64,000 nt of DNA, taken from contig NZ_JAFRKB010000033.1 of assembly GCF_017431965.1 (NCBI RefSeq), positions 1-64,000 on the forward strand, given 5' to 3'. Shown here in pieces: positions 1-8,423 of the stretch. The stretch is from Methanobrevibacter sp. GTDB lineage: Archaea; Methanobacteriota; Methanobacteria; Methanobacteriales; Methanobacteriaceae. The translations under genes were made by a program, and so were the position numbers. Below the pieces are notes generated by a model, which ran no database searches, was not told the DNA's origin, and saw only the letters and a list, made by a program, of their open reading frames with translations. The stretch's first letter is position 1, and each line of letters starts with the position of its first letter.

Positions 1-246
1 ATAATTTTTCAAATATTTTTCAGCGAGAAAAGTTCTGAAGTTTATTAATCTTCTTTTGAGTGTTCTTCGTTTCCACCTCACACCTTGGTCCTCTTCTGTT
101 TCTGCTTCTTTGATTAATTCTGCTAAGGACATTTCTTGAAAATTAGTGTATAGTTTTATACTTGCACGGTATGCTTTTTTACTGATTGGTTTGAGGTTTC
201 GTGTTTTTACGAAGTCGTTGAGAATTTCTTCATCGTTCATATTCAT
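1..246 (-). CDS. Tyrosine recombinase/integrase, N-terminal part (runs off left edge)
   Basis: An open frame of 82 codons begins at ATG 246 and is still open at base 1. A GGAG Shine-Dalgarno site lies 10 nt upstream of that ATG; a second in-frame ATG is at 240. The peptide starts MNMNDEEILNDFVKTRN and continues with KKAYRASIKLYTNF, the helical SAM-like DNA-binding N-terminus typical of phage-type integrases in Methanobacteriales, in which short helices form the core-binding domain. The catalytic domain with its R-H-R-Y residues would lie left of the window and cannot be seen. It may belong to a provirus or integrative element that extends leftward, but no attachment site is visible. The family call rests on general resemblance of the N-terminus only. 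Confidence 0.6.
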   Translation of the reverse strand, partial: MNMNDEEILNDFVKTRNLKPISKKAYRASIKLYTNFQEMSLAELIKEAETEEDQGVRWKRRTLKRRLINFRTFLAEKYLKNY

Positions 247-281
247 ATTTCTATTTCTCCTTTCTATTTCTGATTATGGGT

Positions 282-301
282 AGAGAGCGTTTGAAAAGTA
301 A
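282..301 (-). repeat. Copy 1 of an upstream motif shared with tnpB and uvrA
   Basis: The plus strand reads AGAGAGCGTTTGAAAAGTAA. It differs at one base from the 20-mer at 39097-39116. Its 18-base core also matches the minus strand at 16343-16360. Relative to the integrase gene (start 246) it reads TTACTTTTCAAACGCTCT and ends 37 nt upstream of the ATG. No clear TATA box follows it here, unlike the other two copies. The remaining DNA from 302 to 510 holds no gene that I can see. Confidence 0.6.
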
Positions 302-510
302 TGGCTCTTTTTTTTGATGTACAGAAAAATACAAGAGTCGTATCATTCATATGAGATGATGAGTATCAATTCTCATGATTATTACTATTTACAACAATAA
401 AATAAAAAAGTTCCTTAAACTATCAATAAGTAAAATTAAAATAGGCTTTAGTCAATATTTCGAATAGATTTAAATAATTTAAAAAATAATAAATAAAGTA
501 GTGATTTAAA

Positions 511-690
511 ATGGCAATAGTTGGAACAACAATATTTTCTCATATTCTACCAGTGATTATTGGATTTTTTGGAGTTTTATTCATAATATCTGGTTCCTTA
601 GAAGAAGATAGGTCTAAACTGGGTTTAGGTATTGCATTATTTGTTATAGCCTGCGTATTCCCATATCTAATTTTAAAAGTTCTAATCTAG
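511..690 (+). CDS. Small two-helix membrane protein, unknown function
   Basis: An ATG at 511 opens a 59-residue frame ending at TAG 688-690. A GTGAT Shine-Dalgarno-like site lies about 5 nt upstream. The protein is strongly hydrophobic. A first membrane segment spans about residues 10-27 and a second about residues 38-57, separated by the charged turn SLEEDRSKLG. No known family is recognised. It sits alone between the integrase fragment and a convergent gene, so the context gives no clue to function. It is short and may be lineage-specific; composition and the Shine-Dalgarno site favour a real gene. Confidence 0.5.
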   Translation: MAIVGTTIFSHILPVIIGFFGVLFIISGSLEEDRSKLGLGIALFVIACVFPYLILKVLI

Positions 691-971
691 AAATTTTATT
701 AAATAACTATCCTTTATGGATTTTTTAGAAATATTCATTTATTTTCAATGAATTTATTGAAAATTTTTTTAAAAGATAAGTTTACCTCAAAATTCCAGAT
801 AAGTTTCATTGTCCTAAACTGTGAAAAGAGTTGTTGTTGCTTTGTTTTCAACATATGTAATTTAAAAAAGCGCATGGTAATTGAAAATTCAAAAAAATAG
901 TATCCTTGATTATTTGGCCTTTTAAATCCCAGGCAAATTTACATGAAAATTATTTTTTAAAAAAATAAAAT

Positions 972-1000
972 TGGTAATACAAATTACCATATCCGCTTAA
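972..1000 (-). terminator. Hairpin downstream of the HisA-like gene
   Basis: TGGTAAT at 972-978 and ATTACCA at 983-989 form a perfect 7-bp stem with a 4-nt loop. It lies 33 nt past the stop codon of the minus-strand gene at 1023-1712. On the minus strand it is followed by ATTTTATTTTTTT, so it fits a transcription terminator. The rest of 691-971 is AT-rich with no gene visible. Confidence 0.45.
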
Positions 1001-1022
1001 AAAGGACATATTTGAAGTAAAC

Positions 1023-1712
1023 TTATTCCATAAGTTTTACTTCACCCGAATGCAGACTGGTTCCAATCAGCACTTTCTTTATACCCAAGGATTCCAGCTC
1101 CCCTAATGATTCCTTATTCAAACCGCCTGCAATAATCAGCTTATCTTTCATGTCTTCAAACATGTCCAGAAGCTTTTTGTTATAGCCCTTCTCTGTGCCT
1201 ACGCCTGTAATGTCTAGAAGAATTATTTCATTCGGATTAAGCCTTTCAAGAATTTCCTTAAACTCCAGCAAGTTCAAGTCCATGTGTTTGGACAAAAGCT
1301 CATCATTTTTAACGTCAACGCTTATGACAATCCTTTCTTTGGGATACTTTTCAAATATCTTTTCCATCTCTTCAATGCTTTCAAGTGTTTCTGTTGGAAT
1401 GATTATCTTATAGGCATAATCGAGGAAAAATTCAAATGATTCGCAGTTTTTTACCCCGCCGTCAAAGATTACCGGCAGAATCGAATTGACCATCTTGATG
1501 TCGTTTATATTGTGGCCGTTTGATTCAATCAAATCCAAATCGGCAATATACATTTCACTGGCACCGTTTAACTTCAATCCTTGAGCTATTTCAACAGGAT
1601 TGGAAGATGGTGCAAAAACAGTCCTTAACGGTTGATATGTGTCCCTCATACCGGATTTTCCGCTTACTGCCTGGTGCTGTTTTAAATCTATTACTGGAAT
1701 TTTTTTAATCAT
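1023..1712 (-). CDS. HisA/HisF-family TIM-barrel protein (paralogue of unknown role)
   Basis: The 229-residue protein has the beta/alpha-barrel layout of ProFAR isomerase HisA. It opens with KKIPVIDLKQHQAV, has the barrel motif MYIADLDLI near residue 55, and ends with IIAGGLNKESL and VLIGTSLHSGE, the phosphate-binding half-barrel. It is slightly shorter than true HisA (about 240). Methanogens carry HisA-related paralogues outside histidine biosynthesis (I recall the 'hisA/hisF family protein' TIGR00734), and I place it there. No other his gene is adjacent; hisG is 16 kb away. The ATG at 1712 has no clear Shine-Dalgarno site, so the transcript may be leaderless. The substrate is unknown; true histidine isomerase activity is less likely but not excluded. 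Confidence 0.7.
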   Translation of the reverse strand: MIKKIPVIDLKQHQAVSGKSGMRDTYQPLRTVFAPSSNPVEIAQGLKLNGASEMYIADLDLIESNGHNINDIKMVNSILPVIFDGGVKNCESFEFFLDYAYKIIIPTETLESIEEMEKIFEKYPKERIVISVDVKNDELLSKHMDLNLLEFKEILERLNPNEIILLDITGVGTEKGYNKKLLDMFEDMKDKLIIAGGLNKESLGELESLGIKKVLIGTSLHSGEVKLME

Positions 1713-1760
1713 AATTATAAATTAGACAAAAGAAGTATTTAACAATTTTAAAAAAATCCA

Positions 1761-1795
1761 AGGAGGTGAATTAAGCTAATGAAATTAGCCTAATT
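1761..1795 (+). other. Strong Shine-Dalgarno sequence joined to an inverted repeat, in a 410-bp gene-free gap
   Basis: AGGAGGTGAA at 1761-1770 matches the 16S anti-Shine-Dalgarno sequence very well. It is followed by an inverted repeat: AATTA-A-GCTAAT (1769-1780), a 3-nt loop GAA, then ATTAGC-C-TAATT (1784-1795), with one mismatch. An ATG at 1779 starts only four codons (M-K-L-A-stop). This may be a decayed gene start, a leader or a small RNA. The rest of 1713-2122 is very AT-rich without any gene visible. Confidence 0.35.
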
Positions 1796-2122
1796 CGATA
1801 ATAAAAAATAATGATCAATTTAGGTAAATAAAAAATATGTTTTTATGAACCTCTATTTAATTAATTAAATTACATACTATATAAATGTTACTAAAGTTTA
1901 AAAAAATTAAAGTATAATTGAATATATAATTTATAAAAAAATCTTAATAAATTAAAAAATATTTAAAAAAATTATTAATATTTATACAAAATATATGTAA
2001 ATAAAAAAGATTATAAACTAGAACTTTTTTGGCAAGCTAAAATTACAAAAAAAGAATAAAATTTGCTTGATAAAGTTCAATTGAAAAAATTAAAGTAGAA
2101 AATAGAAAAAAGAATGAAAAAA

Positions 2123-2407
2123 TCAGACCCTGAAATTTTCATCGATATATGAGTCGAACTTCAAGTAAGCTTCATCTATAGCTTTCATAATCTGGTCTTG
2201 TGTAATCTCGGAAAGCTCATCAAACAAAACCCCTACATCAACGTCAACATCCAGTTGCTCATTTTCATAGCTGAGAGTTATATCCAAATCCAAATCTTCC
2301 AATTCTTTGGTGGAAATTGTCTTTGAAATTTCCCTCTCAAGGATTTCGCCGAAATCATCGGAAATTTTAGACAAATCATCCTGGGTTAATATCTTTAACT
2401 TTGACAT
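2123..2407 (-). CDS. DUF3194 family protein
   Basis: The 94-residue acidic protein has an N-terminal helix-rich part, then the beta-strand pair ITLSYENEQLDVDVDVGV and a C-terminal helix. Length, acidity and position directly after prefoldin beta match the archaeal DUF3194 family, which is found in this place in euryarchaeal genomes. The biochemical role is unknown. It is the last gene of the rpl37A-rpoP-brix-pcc1-pfdB string, 36 nt behind pfdB, so it is probably co-transcribed with translation and proteostasis genes. Confidence 0.75.
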   Translation of the reverse strand: MSKLKILTQDDLSKISDDFGEILEREISKTISTKELEDLDLDITLSYENEQLDVDVDVGVLFDELSEITQDQIMKAIDEAYLKFDSYIDENFRV

Positions 2408-2443
2408 GAAAATCCGTAAAAAAAAGAAAATAAAAGTATTAGC

Positions 2444-2791
2444 CTATTGGCCCATACCTTGCATAGCAGCCTGAATGGTAGCTTGCATTTCTTCGAGTTT
2501 TTTCATGACTCTTTCCTCTTGGCGAGCCATGGTTTGTTTTCTTAACTCAAGAGTTTCTAATTTATCTTCCATTTCAGCTAAAGCGTCAGCATATTCCACT
2601 TTAATGAGTAAAGTGCCTGCTTGTTTGAATACTTCGGTATTTTCATCAGTCTTTTTGAGTTCTTCTAATGCTTTTTCAGTTTCTTGAATTTGAACTTCAA
2701 CATTTTGAACCTGCATGGTTACAGCTTGAGCTTGTTGTTGTAATTGTTGAAACTGATTTAATTGATGTTGAATATTTTCAGGAATCTCCAT
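2444..2791 (-). CDS. pfdB: Prefoldin subunit beta
   Basis: Prefoldin is a hexameric ATP-independent chaperone with two alpha and four beta subunits that captures unfolded proteins in the cytosol and passes them to the thermosome. The 115-residue length fits the beta subunit. The sequence shows the N-terminal coiled-coil arm rich in glutamine ([20 protein letters not shown]), a central hairpin around [11 protein letters not shown], and a C-terminal heptad coiled coil ending in [14 protein letters not shown]. It lies between pcc1 and the DUF3194 gene, as is usual in euryarchaea. A GGTGAT site precedes the ATG at 2791. Confidence 0.95.
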   Translation of the reverse strand: MEIPENIQHQLNQFQQLQQQAQAVTMQVQNVEVQIQETEKALEELKKTDENTEVFKQAGTLLIKVEYADALAEMEDKLETLELRKQTMARQEERVMKKLEEMQATIQAAMQGMGQ

Positions 2792-2832
2792 AATATCACC
2801 TTATTTTTTATTTAAATTATTTTATATGAGTA

Positions 2833-3099
2833 TTAATTTATTAAATTATTTATTTCCAATGCCAATTTAATCCATTTGATTGCAGAGTTAACGGAAGCTC
2901 TAAATGAAGTGGAATCTTCCGCATCAATATTGATTAAAATATTTTTGCCATCCAGTTCAACGGTCATCGAAGACCGGTAATCAGGAGCGGTATCGAACTC
3001 TAAAATTATAGAATCATAAATTATTTCAGCATCTTTACTATTATCGAATTCAATAGTTATATCACTTTTGACAGATTCAAGAGGAGTTTCCTCAATCAT
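2833..3099 (-). CDS. KEOPS complex Pcc1-like subunit
   Basis: The 88-residue protein matches the Pcc1 subunit of KEOPS, the complex that makes the t6A37 modification of ANN-decoding tRNAs together with Kae1 and Bud32. The fold is small alpha/beta: strands around SDITIEFDN and SSMTVELDGKNILINID, and a C-terminal helix with SFRASVNSAIKWIKLA, the typical ending. Its start overlaps the end of the Brix-domain gene by 8 nt, which suggests translational coupling. The function is known from the family; Kae1-Bud32 is not in this window. Confidence 0.85.
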   Translation of the reverse strand: MIEETPLESVKSDITIEFDNSKDAEIIYDSIILEFDTAPDYRSSMTVELDGKNILINIDAEDSTSFRASVNSAIKWIKLALEINNLIN

Positions 3100-3577
3100 G
3101 TGAAACCTCTAAAACCTTTTTAACGTTAATTTGGAATTTGTTAACCTGTCCAAACTTATTGACAAAGTTAATTTTGGCCACCAAGTCCTCGCTGCTAGAG
3201 ATTAATATATAATTGTCATCAGCCTTATCGACAAGATCTATATCCAATATTTCGCTTAAAACATCAAGCTTTTCTACTTCACTAACTATTTTCAATCTGG
3301 ATGGAGCAATGTTAAGCTTTTCATTTTCGATTGCAGCCCCTATAAGAATTACAAGCAAAACTTCACCCCTATTGGAGTAAAACGTTATTTTGCTTGGATT
3401 TCCCTTAATCTCATTTACAATAGCCAAGTTAAATTCATCCAATTCCAATGCCTTCAGGAGAAGTTCACGCATGTTCATTTTTCCCCTATTCACTGAAGTG
3501 GAATCTGTGCAGCGTGCTAAATTCTTACAGAACTTCCTTGTTTTTTGAGAAGGCTTTCTAGAAGTTGAAATTAACAT
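3092..3577 (-). CDS. Brix domain rRNA-maturation protein (archaeal Imp4-like)
   Basis: The 161-residue protein begins MLISTSRKPSQKTRKFC, the classic start of archaeal Brix proteins, followed by LARCTDSTSVNRGKMNMREL and the central strand-helix pattern of the anticodon-binding-like Brix fold. Eukaryotic relatives (Imp4, Brx1, Rpf1) bind rRNA during ribosome assembly, so a role in rRNA processing is inferred. The gene lies 42 nt after rpoP and overlaps pcc1, the conserved order of the archaeal rpl37Ae-rpoP-Brix-pcc1 string. Confidence 0.85.
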   Translation of the reverse strand: MLISTSRKPSQKTRKFCKNLARCTDSTSVNRGKMNMRELLLKALELDEFNLAIVNEIKGNPSKITFYSNRGEVLLVILIGAAIENEKLNIAPSRLKIVSEVEKLDVLSEILDIDLVDKADDNYILISSSEDLVAKINFVNKFGQVNKFQINVKKVLEVSHD

Positions 3578-3619
3578 ATAAAATCAAAAATAGTAAAAAA
3601 ATAAAGTAAAGCAGATAAA

Positions 3620-3751
3620 TTATCTTGCTTTTATAACTCTAGTTGTTTCGGGAACATTTTTGAATAAAATCCTATATCTGCATTTAGGACATTTATTTTC
3701 CATGTAGCTCTTATGGTCTACTTCAGCTCCACAACGTGGACATCTATACAA
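3620..3751 (-). CDS. rpoP: DNA-directed RNA polymerase subunit P (Rpb12-like), TTG start
   Basis: This 43-residue subunit of archaeal RNA polymerase is a zinc-ribbon protein equivalent to eukaryotic Rpb12. The frame begins at TTG 3751, with GGAGG 8 nt upstream; no ATG is available before the first zinc motif. The protein reads YRCPRCGAEVDHKSY, then NKCPKCRYRILFKN, giving two CPxC pairs that bind one zinc, and ends ETTRVIKAR. It starts 3 nt after the rpl37A stop codon and lies before the Brix gene, its normal archaeal neighbourhood. The short length and TTG start make it easy to miss. Confidence 0.95.
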   Translation of the reverse strand: MYRCPRCGAEVDHKSYMENKCPKCRYRILFKNVPETTRVIKAR

Positions 3752-3754
3752 AGC

Positions 3755-4024
3755 CTATTCCTCCACTTTAATGTCTCTGATACTGCGTGCTGCAGATTTT
3801 GCCATTGGAGTTTGTGGAACGTAAGCTCCACCGGTGAATACTGCACCACATTTTCTGCATTTCCAAATTCCAGCAGCTTGTCTTTTTACATAAGGTCTAT
3901 CACATTTAGGACAAACATGATTCTTTTTCATGTTTTCTTCGATGATTTTAACAGATCTTTTTGCTTTTCTTCCGTATCTTGGACCAAACCTTCCTGTGAT
4001 ACCTACTTTTTTAGTTCTTGCCAT
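3755..4024 (-). CDS. rpl37A: 50S ribosomal protein L37Ae (eL43)
   Basis: The 89-residue protein is the large-subunit ribosomal protein L37Ae. It begins with the basic [20 protein letters not shown] and carries the zinc-ribbon pairs CPKC and CRKC around residues 38-60, then [14 protein letters not shown]. It heads the string leading to rpoP, the Brix gene, pcc1, pfdB and DUF3194, so the whole unit is probably driven by the promoter upstream of 4025. The start ATG at 4024 has a GGAGA site about 5 nt upstream. Its length is normal for the family. Confidence 0.97.
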   Translation of the reverse strand: MARTKKVGITGRFGPRYGRKAKRSVKIIEENMKKNHVCPKCDRPYVKRQAAGIWKCRKCGAVFTGGAYVPQTPMAKSAARSIRDIKVEE

Positions 4025-4120
4025 TTAATATCTCTCCATAATAATGAAATTTGTAATAATGTAAATTAAAAGAATTTACATTGATTATCTAAAAATAATC
4101 ATAAAATTATCTAATGTAAT

Positions 4121-4145
4121 AATATTAGATTAACTAATATTTAAA
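4121..4145 (-). promoter_or_regulatory. Likely promoter of the rpl37A operon with an inverted repeat
   Basis: On the minus strand a TATA-like TTTAAATA box lies at 4138-4145, about 115 nt before the rpl37A start. AATATTAG at 4121-4128 and CTAATATT at 4134-4141 make a perfect 8-bp inverted repeat overlapping the box. The DNA is very AT-rich, so the repeat may be chance. The rest of 4025-4255 also holds the 3' end region of guaB. Confidence 0.35.
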
Positions 4146-4255
4146 TGTTTTCTTAAAAATAGGAATTTTAAGAAAAAACAAATCAAAAAAATTATTAAAT
4201 ATTATCTTTTGAAGAAAATAATGCCCAATCAAAAAATAATAAAATATTATCCAAC

Positions 4256-5740
4256 TTATTCAAGTGTTGGATAATTAGGACTTTCGTTAGTAATCAACAA
4301 GTCATGAGGATGTGATTCCTTAATACCGCTGCTTGTGATTCTAACAAATCTTGCATTTTCTTTCATTGCAGCAATATCCTTTGCTCCACAGTAACCCATT
4401 GATGATTTTAAACCGCCCACTAACTGGAACAATATTTCTGCAATTGTTCCCCTATATGGTACTGCACCTTCAATTCCTTCAGGAACATATTTGGTGTGGT
4501 TCATTTTACTTTTTTGGCCTTGGAAGTACCTGTCAGCCCCACCGTCAAATTCACTGGTCATAGCACCCATGGATCCCATTCCACGGTATTTTTTATATTG
4601 CTTACCGTTCATCACAACAATGTCACCAGGAGCTTCCAAAGATGCTGCAAGCAAGTTTCCAAGCATTACTGCATCTGCACCTGCACCAATCGCCTTTGCA
4701 ACATCACCTGAGTATCTTATACCACCATCCGCAATTACTGGAACTCCAGAATCACGAGCAGCATCAGCAACATCAGAAATAGCAGTAAGTTGAGGCACAC
4801 CTACACCAGCTACAATACGAGTGGTACACATTGAACCCGGACCGATACCAACCTTAAGTGCATCCACACCCATGGATATCAAATCTTCAGCAGCTTCAGC
4901 AGTAGCAATGTTACCTACACATAATTCCGCATCAATATTGTCTTTGATGGTTTGTGTGAATTTGACAACATTCATGTTATGAGCATGAGCACAGTCAATG
5001 GAAATAATGTCCGCACCTGCCTGGTCAAGTGCCATTGCCCTGTCTAAATCAAAAGGACCACATGCTGCAGCAACCAAAAAGTTACCGTCTTTATCGCGAG
5101 CTGCATTAGGATATTGGGCTTGATTTAATATATCTTTAATAGTAATGATTCCAACCAATTTACCGTCACGAACAACAGGCAGCCTTTCAACTTTATTGTC
5201 ATAAGCGATGTTTAAAGCTTCCTCAGCAGTGACTCCCTCTTCAACAGTCACAACATCAGATGTCATGATATCCTTAATTTCGGTATTTGGTTCTGATTTT
5301 AAAAACGGCCTGATGTCTCTTTTTGAGATAATTCCCATTATTCTATCATCATCAACGACCGGCAAACCACTAATGAGTTCATTTTGCATTACAGTCTCTG
5401 CTTCAGCAACGGTAGAACCCGGAGAAATAGTAATAACATCCCTAATTGTTAAATCTTCAGCATTCTTTACCTTTTTAACTTCTTCAACCTGTCTTTCCTG
5501 TGAGATGTTTCTGTGAAGTACTCCTATACCCCCTTGCTGTGCCATTGCAATTGCAAGATCCGCTTCAGTTACGGTATCCATTGCCGCACTTAAAACAGGG
5601 ATATTTAATTTGATTCCTTTACCCAATTCAATTGTAGTATCAATGTCTTTAGGTTCAACATAACTTGCATTTGGAGTTAAAAGAAAATCGTCAAAGGTAT
5701 AAGACATTCTTGCTTCTTGAACTTTTTTTGAAAATGACAT
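4256..5740 (-). CDS. guaB: IMP dehydrogenase
   Basis: This enzyme oxidises IMP to XMP with NAD+, the committed step of GMP synthesis in the cytosol. The 494-residue protein has the full bacterial/archaeal layout: an N-terminal barrel half with [13 protein letters not shown] and [21 protein letters not shown], two CBS domains at about residues 100-205, then the catalytic loop [13 protein letters not shown] with the nucleophile Cys305, and the flap [20 protein letters not shown]. The usual loop reads GSICTTR, so Met304 is a minor change. It lies 12 nt behind mfnB and is probably co-transcribed with it. Confidence 0.97.
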   Translation of the reverse strand: MSFSKKVQEARMSYTFDDFLLTPNASYVEPKDIDTTIELGKGIKLNIPVLSAAMDTVTEADLAIAMAQQGGIGVLHRNISQERQVEEVKKVKNAEDLTIRDVITISPGSTVAEAETVMQNELISGLPVVDDDRIMGIISKRDIRPFLKSEPNTEIKDIMTSDVVTVEEGVTAEEALNIAYDNKVERLPVVRDGKLVGIITIKDILNQAQYPNAARDKDGNFLVAAACGPFDLDRAMALDQAGADIISIDCAHAHNMNVVKFTQTIKDNIDAELCVGNIATAEAAEDLISMGVDALKVGIGPGSMCTTRIVAGVGVPQLTAISDVADAARDSGVPVIADGGIRYSGDVAKAIGAGADAVMLGNLLAASLEAPGDIVVMNGKQYKKYRGMGSMGAMTSEFDGGADRYFQGQKSKMNHTKYVPEGIEGAVPYRGTIAEILFQLVGGLKSSMGYCGAKDIAAMKENARFVRITSSGIKESHPHDLLITNESPNYPTLE

Positions 5741-5752
5741 ATTAACACCTAT

Positions 5753-6466
5753 CTAAAATGAATCGCATAACTCTTTCAATTCAGCTACAGCAGTGTGGTG
5801 GATTTTACCAGTATTCCTGTCACCGCCTACGCAGGCAGCTCCCCTAATTCCAACAACATCACATCCTATATCATGCAATGGTTTTAATTGGTCTTTTTTG
5901 ACGGATCCTGCGAGTGCTGTTAACAGACCATAGCTGTGAGCTTCGTCAACAAATTCCTGTAATTTTTCAATATCCAAATAATCAAATAATGTATGGCCAT
6001 CCTTAACTGCAGTGTCAAGCATTGCCAGGTCGCATCCTGCATCTTTAGCCACTTTTGGAATTTCCATAGGATCCACTGCACCAACACGATGTGCATCGGC
6101 ATATCCTGCAGCTACAATAATTGTGTCTTCACTAATATCTTTTACAGTTTTTACGACATTTTCCATGACTTCAACCGCTTCGTCATGATTTTTTGTTCCG
6201 TATAATCCAACTTTAATATAATCAGCACCAGAAACGTGAGCTCCCATTGCCGCAAGAGAAACTGTTCCCGGTTTGTATGGCACATCACCTAAAGTGGCAC
6301 TTACTAGCTTGTCTTCAGGAGTTAACTCTCTAATTTCCTTAATAACCCACGGGAAATTAGCTCCTAAAGAACCTTCTTTAGGATTTTTTACATCGACAAT
6401 ATCTGCTCCGCCTTTAATAGATTCTAGAGCTTCTTCATGATTTATAGGGCTTATTAATAGAAGCAT
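5753..6466 (-). CDS. mfnB: (5-formylfuran-3-yl)methyl phosphate synthase, methanofuran biosynthesis
   Basis: MfnB condenses two glyceraldehyde-3-phosphate molecules into 4-(hydroxymethyl)-2-furancarboxaldehyde phosphate, the furan unit of methanofuran. The 237-residue TIM-barrel protein carries Lys27 in [14 protein letters not shown], Lys85 in DYIKVGLYG, and Asp151 with Lys155 in MLDTAVKDG. These positions match the active-site residues that I recall for the Methanocaldococcus enzyme. The C-terminal phosphate site [12 protein letters not shown] is present. Methanofuran carries the formyl group in the first step of methanogenesis, so the gene marks a methanogen. It lies 12 nt before guaB. The ATG has a TGGAGG site upstream. 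Confidence 0.95.
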   Translation of the reverse strand: MLLLISPINHEEALESIKGGADIVDVKNPKEGSLGANFPWVIKEIRELTPEDKLVSATLGDVPYKPGTVSLAAMGAHVSGADYIKVGLYGTKNHDEAVEVMENVVKTVKDISEDTIIVAAGYADAHRVGAVDPMEIPKVAKDAGCDLAMLDTAVKDGHTLFDYLDIEKLQEFVDEAHSYGLLTALAGSVKKDQLKPLHDIGCDVVGIRGAACVGGDRNTGKIHHTAVAELKELCDSF

Positions 6467-6557
6467 AAATTTCCTCCAATAAAATATAATATTATAATAT
6501 AATAATATTACTTCTTTATTATTTATAAGATTATTGTTTTTTTAAAAAAAAATAGTG

Positions 6558-7760
6558 TTAATATGGAGAATCATTTTTAGAAATATTCTCTTTGATTTTG
6601 CCATGAGCCTTAGGATAAAATCCAACATCAGCAGACAATTTCCTCATGTTTTCTATTATTTCATTGGTTGGAATAGCTACAGGACAGTTGAGAGTGCACA
6701 ATCCACATAATGTACACATGTAAAGGCCTGAATTGAAGCATGTTTCATCATCCTCAATGAATTTGGACATTGCAACACCACGGCCACCCAAATAATTGTT
6801 GAATCCGAACTCATTTCCAACAGCATTGTAAACAGGACAGTTGACAACACAGTTTCCACAACCTATACAATAAAGGCATTCAGGAGTCGCTTGGCTTCTT
6901 CCATTATCCAAAAGAATCACTGCAACCTTTTCAGCACCATACATGTTTTTCAAAAGTTTCTTTTCAATGTCGGCGGTTTTTGAAGGACCTGAAACAACAT
7001 TCATATAGGAGGTTACATAGTTTCCAGTTGCAAAAATTGTTTCAAGTTTGACAACAGAGATTGCATCTTCCAATGTAGGCACTATTTTATCGATTCCAGC
7101 TACGATTATATGCAAATCTTTAAGGGAAACTATCGAAATATTGCCCTCGTTGTGAACCATTACAATGGATCCCTCTTCGGCAGCTATTGCGTTGGCTCCA
7201 CTTATACCTACTCTTGCACTTTCTAGGCGATTTAGTACATCTTGCCTTACAAGTTCCATTATTTCATGAGCTTCGGGATTGACATTTGCATCCAAAGACT
7301 CGTTGACAATGTCTGTAATTTTTGAGATATTCAAATGTGAAGCTGGTCCTGTCGGATGAACCGGCTTGTTGTCTTTACGTTTCAGCTGAAGTATCCTATC
7401 TCCCAAGTCAGTTTCAACGACTTCATAACCCCTTTTCGGCAACTCCATTTTAAGGTTGATTTCGCCCAGGGTATTTGATTTAGCTTTGGCAATGACCTTA
7501 GAATCATATTCCTGAAGCAGTTCATAAATGATTTCCAATGCCTCATCATCATTTTCGGCCAATCTGACCTCAATGTCATTGCGTTTGAATGAATCGATGG
7601 CCTGAGTTAAAAGTTCATCCTTGCAGTCAATAGATTCCTTTTTTATTTCACGGACTCTTGACTGTAATCTTTTAGCGGAAGGCGAATCCTTAATTTCGCT
7701 GGATCTTTTTTTAACTGTGTTGAATGATTTTCTCATTGTTTCAAGTTCACTGGCTTCCAT
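6558..7760 (-). CDS. LUD-domain protein with two 4Fe-4S clusters (LutB-like)
   Basis: The protein resembles LutB/YkgF, a subunit of bacterial lactate-oxidising complexes. The LUD domain occupies about residues 50-280, with GISGANAIAAEEGSIV near the middle. Two ferredoxin motifs follow, CLYCIGCGNCVVNCP and CTLCGLCTLNCP, which would bind two 4Fe-4S clusters. I choose ATG 7760 because GGTGAT lies 4 nt before it; an ATG at 7772 is in frame but lies upstream of that site. The gene begins 14 nt inside the upstream CCG-domain gene, so the two are coupled. Whether methanogens use the pair on lactate is unknown. A T-rich tract downstream (6541-6551) probably ends transcription. Confidence 0.8.
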   Translation of the reverse strand: MEASELETMRKSFNTVKKRSSEIKDSPSAKRLQSRVREIKKESIDCKDELLTQAIDSFKRNDIEVRLAENDDEALEIIYELLQEYDSKVIAKAKSNTLGEINLKMELPKRGYEVVETDLGDRILQLKRKDNKPVHPTGPASHLNISKITDIVNESLDANVNPEAHEIMELVRQDVLNRLESARVGISGANAIAAEEGSIVMVHNEGNISIVSLKDLHIIVAGIDKIVPTLEDAISVVKLETIFATGNYVTSYMNVVSGPSKTADIEKKLLKNMYGAEKVAVILLDNGRSQATPECLYCIGCGNCVVNCPVYNAVGNEFGFNNYLGGRGVAMSKFIEDDETCFNSGLYMCTLCGLCTLNCPVAIPTNEIIENMRKLSADVGFYPKAHGKIKENISKNDSPY

Positions 7761-8418
7761 AAGCATCACCATACTTTACTAAAAATTCAGTCAAATCCAA
7801 AACTTCCAAATCATCGTTTTCTAAATTAAGCTTGCAGAATGGACATGGAGTCAATAAAATTTCACATTCAGTATCCTTTGCCTGATTAATCCTTATCTTT
7901 GCCATTTCATCTGCAATTTCAGGATAAGCAGATTTAACTCCACCGCCTGCACCGCAGCATATGCTGTCTTCACGGACATTATCCATTTCCACCAAATCGG
8001 CAACGCTTCTTATTACATCACGGGGTTCGTCAAAAACATTTAAATGACGTCCCAAATGACAGGAATCATGATAAGTTACTTTCAAATCTTGTCTGGAAAA
8101 ATTAAGCTTGCCCTCTTTAATTAAACTGTCCAAAAGTTGAGATATATGAATTACGTCCAATCCTTCATAATCCTGATTAAGTGTTTTAAAGCAACCTGCA
8201 CATGAGGTTAATATTTGCTCACCTTTAAGAATTTCGGTGTTTTTATCAATCTGTTTTTGAGCCTCATCCTCAAAACCGGTTCTAAGCAAAACAGATCCAC
8301 AGCACTTTTCATCATCCAAAATATGATAGTCCACACGAGCCAAATTCAGCAATTTTTCAGTTGCATCCTGAATTCCTGTCAACTTTTCGCGTGCAGTGCA
8401 TCCTCTAAAATATAACAT
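7747..8418 (-). CDS. CCG-domain (heterodisulfide reductase subunit B-like) Fe-S protein, LutA-like
   Basis: The 223-residue protein has two CCG domains, the folds that hold non-cubane 4Fe-4S clusters in HdrB and lie in LutA/GlpC-type redox proteins. The first half has FRGCT, EKCCGSVLLRTG and SCAGCF; the second has YHDSCHLGR, SICCGAGGGVKSAYP and TPCPFC. All cysteines of both motifs are present. Its end overlaps the LUD protein start, so they probably form one complex. No HdrA or HdrC is nearby, and the electron partner cannot be told from the sequence. It follows DUF2304 by 5 nt, which suggests one operon from the glycosyltransferase to the LUD gene. Confidence 0.8.
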   Translation of the reverse strand: MLYFRGCTAREKLTGIQDATEKLLNLARVDYHILDDEKCCGSVLLRTGFEDEAQKQIDKNTEILKGEQILTSCAGCFKTLNQDYEGLDVIHISQLLDSLIKEGKLNFSRQDLKVTYHDSCHLGRHLNVFDEPRDVIRSVADLVEMDNVREDSICCGAGGGVKSAYPEIADEMAKIRINQAKDTECEILLTPCPFCKLNLENDDLEVLDLTEFLVKYGDAYGSQ

Positions 8419-8423
8419 GTAAT

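Noticed and set aside
5208-5516. Long plus-strand open frame inside guaB and similar frames opposite dys, the HTH-CBS gene, uvrA and cobQ
   Set aside because: They lie opposite well-recognised genes, have no ribosome sites and show serine/isoleucine-rich sequence typical of antisense frames.
4256-6466. guaB-mfnB as an unusual new pathway link
   Set aside because: Both are housekeeping genes with clear functions; simple operon proximity gives no evidence of a shared step.
6480-6515. AT-only palindromes before mfnB
   Set aside because: They contain only A and T with many overlapping alternatives, so they cannot be told from composition bias.
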